Notes under the pieces: generated by a model | Seen by the model: the letters and a program-made list of their open reading frames with translations, nothing else | What the model was told of the DNA's origin: nothing | Database searches by the model: none | Shown: piece after piece, positions 11,024 to 20,298 of the stretch | Position numbering within the stretch: position 1 is the stretch's first letter | Layout of the letters: the number at the start of each line of letters is the position of its first letter | Position numbers and translations under genes: made by a program | Assembly (NCBI GenBank): GCA_023399465.1 | Contig: JAEWPB010000008.1 | Span: forward strand, 4,832 to 68,831 | Origin: Pseudomonadota bacterium | GTDB taxonomy: Bacteria; Pseudomonadota; Alphaproteobacteria; Rhizobiales; Rhizobiaceae | Reading direction: 5' to 3' | DNA: 64,000 bases

Positions 11024-12195
11024 CCGTCCAGATCCCGGAACCCGGCGCTCCCCTGCCTCACTACGTATCGACAGCCCCCTTCGACCCCCATTCGGTGGAG
11101 AAGGTGACGGAGGCGCAGGCGCGCGTCTATCAGGCGTCGCAGCTTCGGCTGATCTGGTGGCGCTTCAAGCGGCACAAGCTGGCGCTGGTCTCGGCGATCT
11201 TCCTCGGATTGCTCTACCTGATGATCCTGTTCACCGAGTTCCTGTCGCCCTACAACCTGCATACCCGCAATGTCGACATGATCCATGCGCCGCCGCAGCG
11301 GGTGCGGCTGTTCCATGACGGCAAGTTCATCGGGCCTTTCGTCTACGGCCGCGACATGACACTCGACATGGACACGCTGCGGCGCGTCTACACCGACAAC
11401 ACCGACAAGGTGGAACCGCTGCGGTTCTTCTGCCGTGGCGATCCGTACAAGTTCTGGGGCCTGTTCGAGGGCAACCTGCATCTCGTCTGCCCGGCCGAAG
11501 GCGGCAACTTCCATTTGCTCGGAACCGACCGGCTCGGGCGTGACATGCTGTCCCGCATCATTTCCGGCGCGCGGATCTCCCTGACCATCGGCCTGCTCGG
11601 CATCTCGATCAGCTTCCTGCTCGGGATCGTCATCGGCGGTCTTGCCGGCTATCACGGCGGATTCGTCGACCTGGTGGCACAGCGTGTCATCGAGGTGCTG
11701 CAATCGATCCCGAGCATCCCGTTGTGGATGGCGCTGGCGGCGATCATGCCGATCACCTGGAGCCCGATCATCATCTATCTCGGGATCACCGTGATCCTCG
11801 GTCTGCTCGACTGGACCGGTCTGGCGCGCGCCGTGCGCTCGAAACTGCTGGCGTTGCGCGAGGAGGACTACGTTCTTGCGGCCCAGCTGATGGGGGCGAG
11901 CACCCGGCGGATCATCGGCCGGCATCTGGTGCCGGGCTTCATGTCGCACCTGATCGCGACGGCAACGATCGCCATTCCCGGCATGATCCTCGGTGAAACG
12001 GCGCTCAGCTTCCTCGGTCTCGGGCTGCGACCACCCATCACCAGCTGGGGCATCCTGCTTACCGAAGCGCGCAATGTCAGCGTGATCGCCAATTATCCCT
12101 GGCTTCTGTTCCCGGCGGTGCCGGTAATCCTGGTCATTCTTGCCTTCAATTTCTTTGGCGACGGCCTGCGCGATGCCGCCGATCCCTACAAATGA
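11020..12195 (+). CDS. Peptide-type ABC importer permease 2 (DppC/YejE-like)
   Basis: This 391-residue permease begins with GTG overlapping the previous stop (GTGA). It is longer than DppC (about 300 residues) because of an extended cytoplasmic N-terminus and a periplasmic insert of about 90 residues after the first helix, as in YejE-type permeases. Diagnostic segments are LLGTDRLGRDMLSRIISGARISL and the coupling loop YVLAAQLMGASTRRII, with LSFLGLGLRPP following. It forms the heterodimeric channel with permease 1. Confidence 0.92.
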   Translation: MTVQIPEPGAPLPHYVSTAPFDPHSVEKVTEAQARVYQASQLRLIWWRFKRHKLALVSAIFLGLLYLMILFTEFLSPYNLHTRNVDMIHAPPQRVRLFHDGKFIGPFVYGRDMTLDMDTLRRVYTDNTDKVEPLRFFCRGDPYKFWGLFEGNLHLVCPAEGGNFHLLGTDRLGRDMLSRIISGARISLTIGLLGISISFLLGIVIGGLAGYHGGFVDLVAQRVIEVLQSIPSIPLWMALAAIMPITWSPIIIYLGITVILGLLDWTGLARAVRSKLLALREEDYVLAAQLMGASTRRIIGRHLVPGFMSHLIATATIAIPGMILGETALSFLGLGLRPPITSWGILLTEARNVSVIANYPWLLFPAVPVILVILAFNFFGDGLRDAADPYK

Positions 12196-12267
12196 GAAAA
12201 GGGATGACGCAATGCCAACGACAGCAGACGGCATCCGCTTGAGCCCCGTCAACGGGGACCCACTCGG

Positions 12268-13479
12268 ATGATGCATCGTTTCAAGGATGCCCGCATTCTC
12301 ATGTACAGCCATGACACCTTCGGTCTTGGCCATCTGAGGCGATGCCGCACGATCGCGCATGCGCTGGTCGAGGACTATCGCGGCCTCAACATCCTGATTA
12401 TCTCGGGCGCCACCATCGCCGGCGCGTTCGACTACCGCGCCCGCGTCGACTTCGTGAAGATCCCGAGCGTCATCAAGCTGCGCAACGGCGAATACACCTC
12501 GCTCGCGCGCCATATCGACCTGCATGAAACGCTCAAGATGCGCCAGTCGATCATCCGCCAGACCGCCGAAAGCTTCGCGCCCGACATCCTGATCGTCGAC
12601 AAGGAGCCGATGGGCCTGCGCGGCGAGATCGAGGAGACGCTCGGCTATCTCAAAGACCGCGGCTGTACGCTGGTCCTCGGCCTTCGCGAGGTCATGGATG
12701 CGCCCCACCTGCTTAACGCCGAATGGCGACGCAACGACGTGATGAGCAAGATCGATCGGCTCTACGACCACGTCTGGGTCTATGGCCCGCCGGATTTCTA
12801 CGATCCCCTGATCGGGCTCGATGCCCCGCACGCCATCCGGAGAAAGATGGATTTCGTCGGTTTCCTCCAGCGCAGCGTTTCCCATGACGAAACCTCCGCC
12901 TCGCGCCCGGAGGGAGACTATATCCTCGTCACTACCGGCGGCGGCGGTGACGGCTCCGACCTCATCCACAACGTGATCGACGCCTACCAGAGCGATACGA
13001 CCCTGACCCACCGGGCGCTCGTCGTGCTCGGCCCCTACATGCCCGCCAAGCAGCGAAGGAAACTGCATCGCAAGGCCGAGAGGATCCCCCATATCGAGGT
13101 CATCGAGTTCGACAACCGGATGGAGGAACTTATTGCCGGATCGAGCGGCGTCGTCGCCATGGGCGGGTACAACACCTATTGCGAGATCCTGTCCTTCGAC
13201 AAGCCGGCGCTGATCGTGCCAAGGACCGAGCCGCGGCAGGAACAGCTGATCCGCGCCCGCCGCGCATCGGAGATCGGGTTGGTGGACATGCTCCTGCCGG
13301 CCGAGGCAGACGACCCGCTACAACTCGCGGCGATGCTCAAGGCTCTGCCAAACCGGCGACCGCCTTCGGAACGCGTGCCCGGCGGCTTCACCCTCGAGGG
13401 GCTCCCGAATATCTCGCGCATCGTCGGCAACTGGCTGCATGAACGGGAAGAGGACCAGACAGTGGAAGACCGGACATGA
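12268..13479 (+). CDS. Predicted GT28-like glycosyltransferase (COG4671 type), copy 1
   Basis: The 403-residue protein has the N-terminal HDTFGLGHLRRC motif and a C-terminal donor-binding GGYNTYCEILSF...ALIVPR, the arrangement of MurG-like GT-B enzymes in the COG4671 predicted glycosyltransferase group. No transmembrane helix is visible, so it probably works at the cytoplasmic face. It overlaps the next glycosyltransferase start by four bases. A related gene occurs two genes downstream (14717-15907). Donor and acceptor are unknown; the context is surface polysaccharide or glycolipid synthesis. A second ATG follows directly at 12271. Confidence 0.78.
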   Translation: MMHRFKDARILMYSHDTFGLGHLRRCRTIAHALVEDYRGLNILIISGATIAGAFDYRARVDFVKIPSVIKLRNGEYTSLARHIDLHETLKMRQSIIRQTAESFAPDILIVDKEPMGLRGEIEETLGYLKDRGCTLVLGLREVMDAPHLLNAEWRRNDVMSKIDRLYDHVWVYGPPDFYDPLIGLDAPHAIRRKMDFVGFLQRSVSHDETSASRPEGDYILVTTGGGGDGSDLIHNVIDAYQSDTTLTHRALVVLGPYMPAKQRRKLHRKAERIPHIEVIEFDNRMEELIAGSSGVVAMGGYNTYCEILSFDKPALIVPRTEPRQEQLIRARRASEIGLVDMLLPAEADDPLQLAAMLKALPNRRPPSERVPGGFTLEGLPNISRIVGNWLHEREEDQTVEDRT

Positions 13480-14720
13480 CGAAGAATCGCAAAATCATCG
13501 TGGTGCTCAAGGGATATCCACGCCTGTCGGAGACCTTCATCGCCCAGGAATTGCTGGGACTCGAAAGGGCAGGCTTCGACCTCGAGCTGGTTGCCCTGCG
13601 CCGACCGACTGACAACAAGCGCCATCCGGTTCACGACGAGATCCGGGCGCCGGTGCGCTACCTGCCGGAATATCTGCACGAGGAGCCGTTGCGCGTCATC
13701 AGGGCATTGTGGGCCTGCCGCAAGAAGCCCGGCTTCAAGCGAGCCCTGTCCGCCTTCTGGGCGGACTTCAAGCGCGACATCACCCGCAACCGCATCCGCC
13801 GCCTCGGCCAGGCAGCGGTGCTGGCTGCCGAATGGCCGAAGGACGGAAGCTGGCTGCACGCCCATTTCATCCATACGCCTGCATCGGTCGCGCGCTACAC
13901 CAGCCTGATCACCGGGAACCCCTGGACCTGCTCGGCGCATGCCAAGGACATCTGGATCTCACCCGACTGGGAGCTCGCCGGCAAGATCGCCAGCACCCGC
14001 TGGGTGGTCACCTGTACGCATGTCGGCTACTCGCACCTCAGGCGTCTGGGTGGTCCCAGGGGAAACGTCCATTTGAGCTATCACGGGCTCGATTTTTCAA
14101 GGTTCCACCGCTTCGATGGCGTCCGTCCGATGCGTGACGGTTCGCGCGCGGACGAACCCGTCTCGATCCTGAGCGTCGGCCGTGCGGTGAAAAAGAAGGG
14201 CTTCGACGTGCTGCTGCAGGCGCTCGCCCTGCTTCCGCCGGATCTCAACTGGCGTTTCGAACACATCGGCGCCGGCGATCAGGTCGCCGGATTGAAGCGC
14301 TTGGCCGCGAAACTTGGGATCGCCGGCCGGATCAGCTGGAAGGGCGCGCTCGACCAGCAGGACGTACTCGAGCACTATCGCGACGCTGACATTTTCGCGC
14401 TCGCCTGTCGGATTGCCTCCGACGGCGATCGCGACGGCTTGCCGAACGTGCTGGTCGAGGCGTCGAGCCAGCGGCTGGTATGCGTCTCTACCACCGTCTC
14501 GGGGGTGCCGGAACTCATCCGTGACGGGGAAAACGGTATCCTCGCGCCGCCCGAAGACCCGCAGGCGCTTGCCGCAGCACTGGAAAAGGCGATCCGCAAT
14601 CCCGAACTGCGGCGCCAACTCGGCGACGCTGCCGAACACCGGGTGCGTTCCGAATTCGACCACAACACCAGCATCCGTCAGCTTGAAACCCTGTTCGTGA
14701 GCGAGTGGAAAGCGGCATGA
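13476..14720 (+). CDS. Glycosyltransferase family 4 (WcaL/ExoL-like)
   Basis: The 414-residue GT-B protein has the N-terminal PRLSETFIAQELLGLERAG typical of the colanic-acid/amylovoran type (WcaL, AmsK), and the C-terminal family 4 donor site with SVGRAVKKKGFD, DGLPNVLVEASSQ and GVPELIRDGENG. It contains the E-x7-E pattern around the VEASS segment. It should add a hexose during assembly of an exopolysaccharide repeat unit. It overlaps both neighbours by four bases, so three glycosyltransferases form one translational unit. Confidence 0.88.
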   Translation: MTKNRKIIVVLKGYPRLSETFIAQELLGLERAGFDLELVALRRPTDNKRHPVHDEIRAPVRYLPEYLHEEPLRVIRALWACRKKPGFKRALSAFWADFKRDITRNRIRRLGQAAVLAAEWPKDGSWLHAHFIHTPASVARYTSLITGNPWTCSAHAKDIWISPDWELAGKIASTRWVVTCTHVGYSHLRRLGGPRGNVHLSYHGLDFSRFHRFDGVRPMRDGSRADEPVSILSVGRAVKKKGFDVLLQALALLPPDLNWRFEHIGAGDQVAGLKRLAAKLGIAGRISWKGALDQQDVLEHYRDADIFALACRIASDGDRDGLPNVLVEASSQRLVCVSTTVSGVPELIRDGENGILAPPEDPQALAAALEKAIRNPELRRQLGDAAEHRVRSEFDHNTSIRQLETLFVSEWKAA

Positions 14721-15907
14721 TGCGACAAAGCCAGGTGCCGCCGAAGGTCTTCTTCTATGTCCAGCACCTGCTCGGCATCGGTCACCTCGCCCGCGCCAGC
14801 CGGATTGCCGAAGCACTTGTCGATAACGGTTTCGACGTCACGGTCGTGACCGGGGGGCCTCCGGTCACGGGCTTTCCGGGCCCCGGTGTCCGGCACGCGG
14901 CCCTGCCGACCATCCGGGCCGGCGATCCCGGGTTCAAGGGGCTGGTCGATGACACCGGCCGCCCGGTCGACGAGGCCTTCGAGGCCCGGCGCCGCGAAAT
15001 CTTGCTTGCAGCATTCCGAGCCGCCGCCCCCGACATCGTCGTCATCGAGGCCTTCCCCTTCGGCCGCCGCCAGGTCCGGTTCGAGCTCATGCCCCTGCTG
15101 GCGGAAATCCGGTCGATGGCGCGGCGGCCGCTCCTGGTGACGTCGTTGCGTGACATCCTCCAGGAACGCTCCAAACCCGGTCGCGACGAGGAGACCGTCG
15201 CCCTCGTCAGGGAGAACTTCGACCGCGTTCTCGTGCATGGCGACCCTGCCTTTGCCCGACTGGAGGAGACCTTCCCGCTTGCCGCCGAAATTGCCGACAA
15301 GATCGTCTATACCGGCATCGTGGCTCCCCCTGCCCCTCCCCCTCCCCCTTCGCAGGAGCGTTTCGATATCGTCGTCTCTGCCGGTGGCGGTGCGGTTGGC
15401 CGCGATCTCATCGCTGCCGCGCAGGCCGCCGCGCGCAATCTCAACCAATATCGCTGGTGCCTCGTCACCGGTCCCAATCTTCCGCAGACGGATTTCGAGA
15501 TCTTCGCCGCAGCCGCATCGGAGAACGTGCAACTGTTCCGCTTCCGGCGCGATTTCGCCAGCCTTCTCTCCGGGGCGCGGCTTTCCGTCTCGCAGGCCGG
15601 CTACAATACCGTCTGCGATATCCTGCGCGCCGGTTGCCGGTCACTGCTTGTCCCGTTCACCGCCGGCGGCGAAACCGAACAGAGCGTGCGGGCGGAACGA
15701 CTGGAGCGGCTCGGTCTTGCAATGGTACTCCCGGAACCGCGGCTGGACGCTGCCCGGATGGAGAGCATGATCAGGCAGGCACTTGCCGCTCCGGCGGCGC
15801 CGATCGTGCCGCTCAACCTCGATGGCGCCCGGCGGTCGGCGGAAATTCTTCGCGAACTGTTGCAGGTCTTGCCTGGAAAGGAGCGGCCCCGGTTACTTCA
15901 TCGGTGA
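14717..15907 (+). CDS. Predicted GT28-like glycosyltransferase (COG4671 type), copy 2
   Basis: This resembles the protein at 12268: QHLLGIGHLARASRIAEAL near the N-terminus and SQAGYNTVCDIL...LLVPF near the C-terminus, the sugar-donor loop of MurG-like enzymes. I chose ATG 14717, which overlaps the preceding stop; ATG 14720 and GTG 14705 are possible. At about 15325-15356 a run of proline codons (PAPPPPPS) forms the linker between the two GT-B lobes. The length is about 396 residues. Substrates are unknown. It is the last gene of the three-gene transferase block. Confidence 0.78.
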   Translation: MMRQSQVPPKVFFYVQHLLGIGHLARASRIAEALVDNGFDVTVVTGGPPVTGFPGPGVRHAALPTIRAGDPGFKGLVDDTGRPVDEAFEARRREILLAAFRAAAPDIVVIEAFPFGRRQVRFELMPLLAEIRSMARRPLLVTSLRDILQERSKPGRDEETVALVRENFDRVLVHGDPAFARLEETFPLAAEIADKIVYTGIVAPPAPPPPPSQERFDIVVSAGGGAVGRDLIAAAQAAARNLNQYRWCLVTGPNLPQTDFEIFAAAASENVQLFRFRRDFASLLSGARLSVSQAGYNTVCDILRAGCRSLLVPFTAGGETEQSVRAERLERLGLAMVLPEPRLDAARMESMIRQALAAPAAPIVPLNLDGARRSAEILRELLQVLPGKERPRLLHR

Positions 15908-16082
15908 TTACCGCATGGAAAACACTATTGTATTTGGGCGCAAAGGCGGCAAGTATTGCCGGCAAGAACCAGACGAAAATTTGCAGTCCAGAAATTTTGC
16001 TTCGCCAGTTGATATCCTGATGTCGAATACCGAGCACCGCTGACTGCGGCGCGTGTATTGTGGGACAAGGAGCACGACGGGA

Positions 16083-18317
16083 ATGAAATTGGCCTGTTGT
16101 CCGGCGCAGTTGAGATGGCTGCTCGTCCCGATCTTTTTCGCGTGGTTGGCAGCAGCGCCCTTGGCAACGGCGCAGGAACCGGCGAGCCCGGCGGTCCAGG
16201 CAAAAATAGATCAGCTGATCAAGCTTCTCGACGATCCCGACGTCCGGGCGTTCCTCGCCGCCCGGGGTCAGGCGGCGGGACAGGCACCGGCTCCTCCACA
16301 GCCGGCACCAGCAACCCAGCCGCAATCGAAGACAGCGCCCGCGGCGGGCCGCGCATCTGAGCCCGAAGCCGAAATCATCATCAATGATACCGAGGAAACG
16401 ATCGACCTGTGGGCCGAGAACGTCCGCGCGCATATTCGCGAGGTCTCCGAGGCAATCCCCTATATTCCGTCAGAAACGGTGGACGCTGTCGACAATCTCG
16501 GCGCCGAGATCGAAAAGCGCGGGATCGGCATGGTGCTGTTTGCCCTTGCCCTGCCGATCGTTCTCGGCAGCGGCGCGGAATGGCTCTATCGAAGATACCG
16601 GGCCTATCGAGCCCCATCGACGGCCGGCATAACCGACACGGGTTCGACAAGCCCGCCCGATATGGCGCAACGCATATCCGCCAGCATCGTCCCGCCCATC
16701 CTCTTCGGCATCGTGCTGATCTTTCTGTTCCTGGTCGTGAGCTCGCGCGGCCTCGTCGCGACGCTTATCTTCCGGGTGTTGCTGGCAATCACCGCCTACC
16801 GCCTGATCGTCGCCGTGGCGAAACTCATCCTCAAGCAGGAGAAGGAAGAGGAAGTCGAACTCGCGCCCGAGGACGTTGCCCTTGCCAATGCGAAGGAGAG
16901 CTTCTGGACGAAGAGCGTGTCGCTGTTTGCGGCCGTGTTCCTCACCGGCTGGGTGGCGAGCGTCTCGCTCAGCGCGCTTCGTGCCGATCATGGCATCGGA
17001 CCGGTCGTCGCCTATTTCTTCGGTCTCGGATTGTGGGCGATCACGGTCTGGGGCATCTGGCAACGGCCGCGCGGCGCCCGGGAACCCGGACGTGGCGACA
17101 TCTATGACTGGTTGCTGACCCTGTGGGCGTCGGTTGCATGGCTGATCTGGGTCGCCGGGGCGAACATCATGTTCTGGCTGGTGCTCTACATAGTCCTGCT
17201 GCCGATCGCGCTGAAGAAGAGCACCCGTTTCATTCGCGATGCCTTCGCCGCGCGGCGCAAGGAAAGCGCGAACAACAACATCCTCGTCGAGATCATGGTC
17301 GACCGCGGGATCAGGGCGCTGATCATTGCGCTGGCGGTCGGATGGCTGATGCTGATGATGAAGTTCCATCCCAATATCGTCACTGCGGACGTGCTGGTCA
17401 GCCGTGTCATCCGGGGCGCGCTCGGCGGCATCATCATCCTGCTCGTGGCCGATCTCGTCTGGCAGATCGTCAAGGCCTACATCAACCGCCGCCTCGAACT
17501 TGCGCAGATGGCCGGCGGCACCGACGAGGAGATCGCCCGCAAGGGACGGCTTCTGACGCTGTTGCCAACGCTTAGAAACTTCCTCGCGGTGCTGATCGCG
17601 GTGATTGCAGTGCTCATGGTGCTTTCGGGACTCGGCGTCCAGATCGGGCCGCTGATCGCCGGTGCCGGTATTTTCGGCGTTGCCATCGGCTTCGGTTCGC
17701 AGACCCTGGTGAAGGACGTGATCAGTGGCATCTTCTACATGATGGACGACGCCTTCCGCGTCGGCGAATATATCCAGAGCGGCAGCTACAAGGGGACGGT
17801 CGAATCCTTCAGCATCCGCTCGGTCAAGCTGCGCCACCATCGCGGTCCGGTGTTCACCGTGCCGTTCGGATCGCTGGGCGCGGTCCAGAACATGAGCCGC
17901 GACTGGGTGATCGACAAGTTCACCCTGCAGGTCAGCTATGATGCCGATCTCGCCAAGGTAAAGAAACTGGTCAAGGGCGTCGGCGCCGCGCTGCTTGAAG
18001 ATCCGGAGATGGGGCCGCAAATCCTCGAGACGGTGAAGATGAAGGGCGTGGAACAATTCGGCGATTACGGCATCACCTTGAGCTTCGCGGTGATGACCAA
18101 GCCGGGATACCAGGCCAAGATCCGCAGGACCGCCTACCTGATGATCCGCGATGCCTTTGCTGCAAACGGCATCGACTTCGCCTCCCCGACCGTGCAAGTG
18201 GCACAGGAAGAGCATGGCGGCGCGGCAGCAGCGAGAGCCGCCAACGATCTCGTCGCCAAGAAAAGGCTTCTTGCCCAGCCTCCACCGGGCGAGGAACAAG
18301 GCGAAGAAGAGCCATGA
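16083..18317 (+). CDS. Large MscS-family mechanosensitive channel
   Basis: ATG 16083 is preceded by AAGGAG and starts a cleavable signal peptide ending TAQEP, giving 744 residues. After a proline/alanine-rich periplasmic stretch (about residues 60-105) come many hydrophobic helices, then the MscS core: the pore helix GAGIFGVAIGFGSQTLVKDV (about residues 530-550), FYMMDDAFRVGEYI and the beta domain VPFGSLGAVQNMSRDW. Size and layout resemble YbiO-type channels. It should relieve turgor on osmotic downshock. It stands alone between the glycosyltransferase blocks. Confidence 0.9.
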   Translation: MKLACCPAQLRWLLVPIFFAWLAAAPLATAQEPASPAVQAKIDQLIKLLDDPDVRAFLAARGQAAGQAPAPPQPAPATQPQSKTAPAAGRASEPEAEIIINDTEETIDLWAENVRAHIREVSEAIPYIPSETVDAVDNLGAEIEKRGIGMVLFALALPIVLGSGAEWLYRRYRAYRAPSTAGITDTGSTSPPDMAQRISASIVPPILFGIVLIFLFLVVSSRGLVATLIFRVLLAITAYRLIVAVAKLILKQEKEEEVELAPEDVALANAKESFWTKSVSLFAAVFLTGWVASVSLSALRADHGIGPVVAYFFGLGLWAITVWGIWQRPRGAREPGRGDIYDWLLTLWASVAWLIWVAGANIMFWLVLYIVLLPIALKKSTRFIRDAFAARRKESANNNILVEIMVDRGIRALIIALAVGWLMLMMKFHPNIVTADVLVSRVIRGALGGIIILLVADLVWQIVKAYINRRLELAQMAGGTDEEIARKGRLLTLLPTLRNFLAVLIAVIAVLMVLSGLGVQIGPLIAGAGIFGVAIGFGSQTLVKDVISGIFYMMDDAFRVGEYIQSGSYKGTVESFSIRSVKLRHHRGPVFTVPFGSLGAVQNMSRDWVIDKFTLQVSYDADLAKVKKLVKGVGAALLEDPEMGPQILETVKMKGVEQFGDYGITLSFAVMTKPGYQAKIRRTAYLMIRDAFAANGIDFASPTVQVAQEEHGGAAAARAANDLVAKKRLLAQPPPGEEQGEEEP

Positions 18318-18423
18318 AATTGGCCTTGGGACACCGCACGAAAGCGCGGGCTGCCAATCGGCACATCCGCGGCCCAGGCCTCCGATTGAGGCTTCCTCTC
18401 CCGCCAACCAGCGCTGATCCGGC

Positions 18424-19506
18424 ATGAAGATCGCTTTCCATTCACCGCTGAAATCGCCGAACCATCCTGTCCCCTCCGGCGACCGGCTGATGGCTCGACT
18501 GTTGATCGCAGCGCTCGAACGCGCAGGGCATCGGGTCGAGCTTGCCAGCGAACTGCGCACCTTCCTGCCTGACCCTGCCGCGGAGAGCCACGCCCCGGTC
18601 CGGCAGGCCGCCGCAGCCGAAGTCGAACGGCTGGCTGCGCTCTGGCGCCGCGATGGCCCGCCGGATGCCTGGCTTTGCTACCATCCCTACTACAAGGCGC
18701 CCGATCTCATCGGTCCGCCGCTCGCTGCCGAATTCGCCATTCCCTACATCACGGCAGAGGCGTCCTATTCGGCACGGCGCAATCTCGGCGGCTGGTCGCT
18801 CACGCAAGATACGGTGCTTGCAGCGGTGAACCAGGCGGCCGTCAACATCTGTTTCACCCAACGGGATCTGAAGGGACTGGCCGAGCATGCCCCTTCGGCA
18901 GGCTTTGCAATGCTTGTGCCGTTCATCGATACGGCTCCCTTTCTCGTCCATGCCCCTGCCCCGCAGCCACATCGGTTGATTGTTGTCGCGATGATGCGCC
19001 GCGGCGACAAGCTGGCGAGCTTCATGATGCTTGCCGACGCGCTCGAACAGCTGGCCGAGCTGCCGTGGACACTAGGGATCGTCGGCGACGGGCCATGCAG
19101 GGCCGAACTGGAAGCGCGCTTCGCCGGCATGCGGGATCGGATCACCTGGCACGGCGAGAAGACCACCGCCGAGATCGCGGTACTGCTTTCCGAAAGTGCA
19201 CTCTATGTCTGGCCCGGATGCGGCGAGGCCTACGGGCTCGCCTATCTCGAAGCCCAGGCGGCAGGGGTGCCCGTCGTCGCCCAGGCTATTGCCGGTGTCC
19301 CGGAGGTGGTCGCCGACGGCAGGACCGGAGTGCTGACCCCGGCAGGCGACACGAATGCCTATGCGGGGGCGATCACCCGCCTGCTGACGGATGAAGGAGC
19401 GCGCGCGCGACTGGCTGCGGCGGCCCGGGCGGAGACGCTCGCCAACCATTCCATCGACGGCGCAGCGCGCCAGCTGAATACGATCCTCCTGAGATATGCG
19501 GGATAG
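18424..19506 (+). CDS. Glycosyltransferase family 4
   Basis: The 360-residue GT-B enzyme has an N-terminal acceptor lobe starting MKIAFHSPLKSPNHPVPSGD and a family 4 C-terminal lobe with IVGDGPCRAELEARF, WPGCGEAYGLAYLEAQAAG and GVPEVVADGRTGVL, including the E-x7-E element of retaining transferases. The N-terminus recalls the conserved start (F-H-S-P-L-K-x-P) of a rhizobial group of glycosyltransferases. It is followed five bases later by a polysaccharide deacetylase gene, a pairing that fits glycan assembly and modification. Confidence 0.87.
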   Translation: MKIAFHSPLKSPNHPVPSGDRLMARLLIAALERAGHRVELASELRTFLPDPAAESHAPVRQAAAAEVERLAALWRRDGPPDAWLCYHPYYKAPDLIGPPLAAEFAIPYITAEASYSARRNLGGWSLTQDTVLAAVNQAAVNICFTQRDLKGLAEHAPSAGFAMLVPFIDTAPFLVHAPAPQPHRLIVVAMMRRGDKLASFMMLADALEQLAELPWTLGIVGDGPCRAELEARFAGMRDRITWHGEKTTAEIAVLLSESALYVWPGCGEAYGLAYLEAQAAGVPVVAQAIAGVPEVVADGRTGVLTPAGDTNAYAGAITRLLTDEGARARLAAAARAETLANHSIDGAARQLNTILLRYAG

Positions 19507-19511
19507 ACAGG

Positions 19512-20270
19512 ATGGCTGATGATGCCCACTGGACATTGCTTCTTGCCGAGCTCGAACGATGGCGGGCAGCGGGAAAGCGCGCGAGCCTGTGGCTACGGGA
19601 CGACGACGCCACGGAGCCGACCCCGGCGCTCGACCGGTTGCTGGCACTCGGCGAACGGTACAGCCTGCCGGTCACGCTCGCCGTCATCCCCGCCTTCACC
19701 GGCGAGCCGCTGGCACGGCGCCTCGATCAGGCGCCACTTGCCACCGTGACGGTGCATGGCTGGTCGCATCGCAACCATGCCGCCGCCGGCGAGAAGAAGC
19801 AGGAACTGGGCGCTCATCGCCCGCGGCAAACGGTGATCCGCGAACTCGAAAAGGGGCTTGCCGTTCTTGGCGCGCTGTACCCCCGGCGCCTGGCTCCGGT
19901 TCTGGTTCCACCCTGGAATCGCATCGATGCCGACCTGATCCCCGAACTGGGAGAACTCGGATTTCGTGCGCTGTCGGTCTACGGCCCCGAACGAGATAGT
20001 CCCCTCAGGCAGATCAATACCCACATCGACCTGATGGACTGGCACGGAACTCGCGGCGGGCGTGACCACGCTCTCCTCGTGTCGGACATCGTCCGCCGCC
20101 TGGCCGTGACGTTCGAGAGCGGAGGAACCGTCGGCATCCTTGCCCACCATCTCGCCCATGACGACAAGGCGTGGGACTTCCTGGAGGAGCTTTTCGCCCG
20201 GACCGCCGCACATCCCGCATGCGAGTGGCGGCCGATCGAAAGCCTTGTTGCCGACCGCGACCAGCGCTGA
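19512..20270 (+). CDS. Polysaccharide deacetylase family protein
   Basis: The 252-residue protein has WLRDDDATEPTPALDR near its start, VHGWSHRNHA about residues 77-86, LVPPWNRID, and ILAHHLAHD near the end. These are the Asp-rich metal site, the His-containing motif and the catalytic base region of NodB-homology (CE4) folds in a divergent form. No signal peptide is visible, so it may act in the cytoplasm on an intermediate or belong to the cytoplasmic branch of the family. It follows the family 4 glycosyltransferase by five bases. Confidence 0.8.
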   Translation: MADDAHWTLLLAELERWRAAGKRASLWLRDDDATEPTPALDRLLALGERYSLPVTLAVIPAFTGEPLARRLDQAPLATVTVHGWSHRNHAAAGEKKQELGAHRPRQTVIRELEKGLAVLGALYPRRLAPVLVPPWNRIDADLIPELGELGFRALSVYGPERDSPLRQINTHIDLMDWHGTRGGRDHALLVSDIVRRLAVTFESGGTVGILAHHLAHDDKAWDFLEELFARTAAHPACEWRPIESLVADRDQR

Positions 20271-20298
20271 CTGGCCCCAATCAAGCGGCCGGCGGCGC

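Noticed and set aside
11002..13092. Long open frames antisense to real genes, for example minus strand 11002-13092 and 16470-18560, plus strand 21868-24522
   Set aside because: They lie opposite genes with strong motifs, have low-complexity Arg/Asp/Gln-rich translations and no recognisable domain.
15325..15356. C-rich repeat resembling a microsatellite
   Set aside because: It encodes the proline linker of the glycosyltransferase in frame; low complexity, not a separate repeat element.
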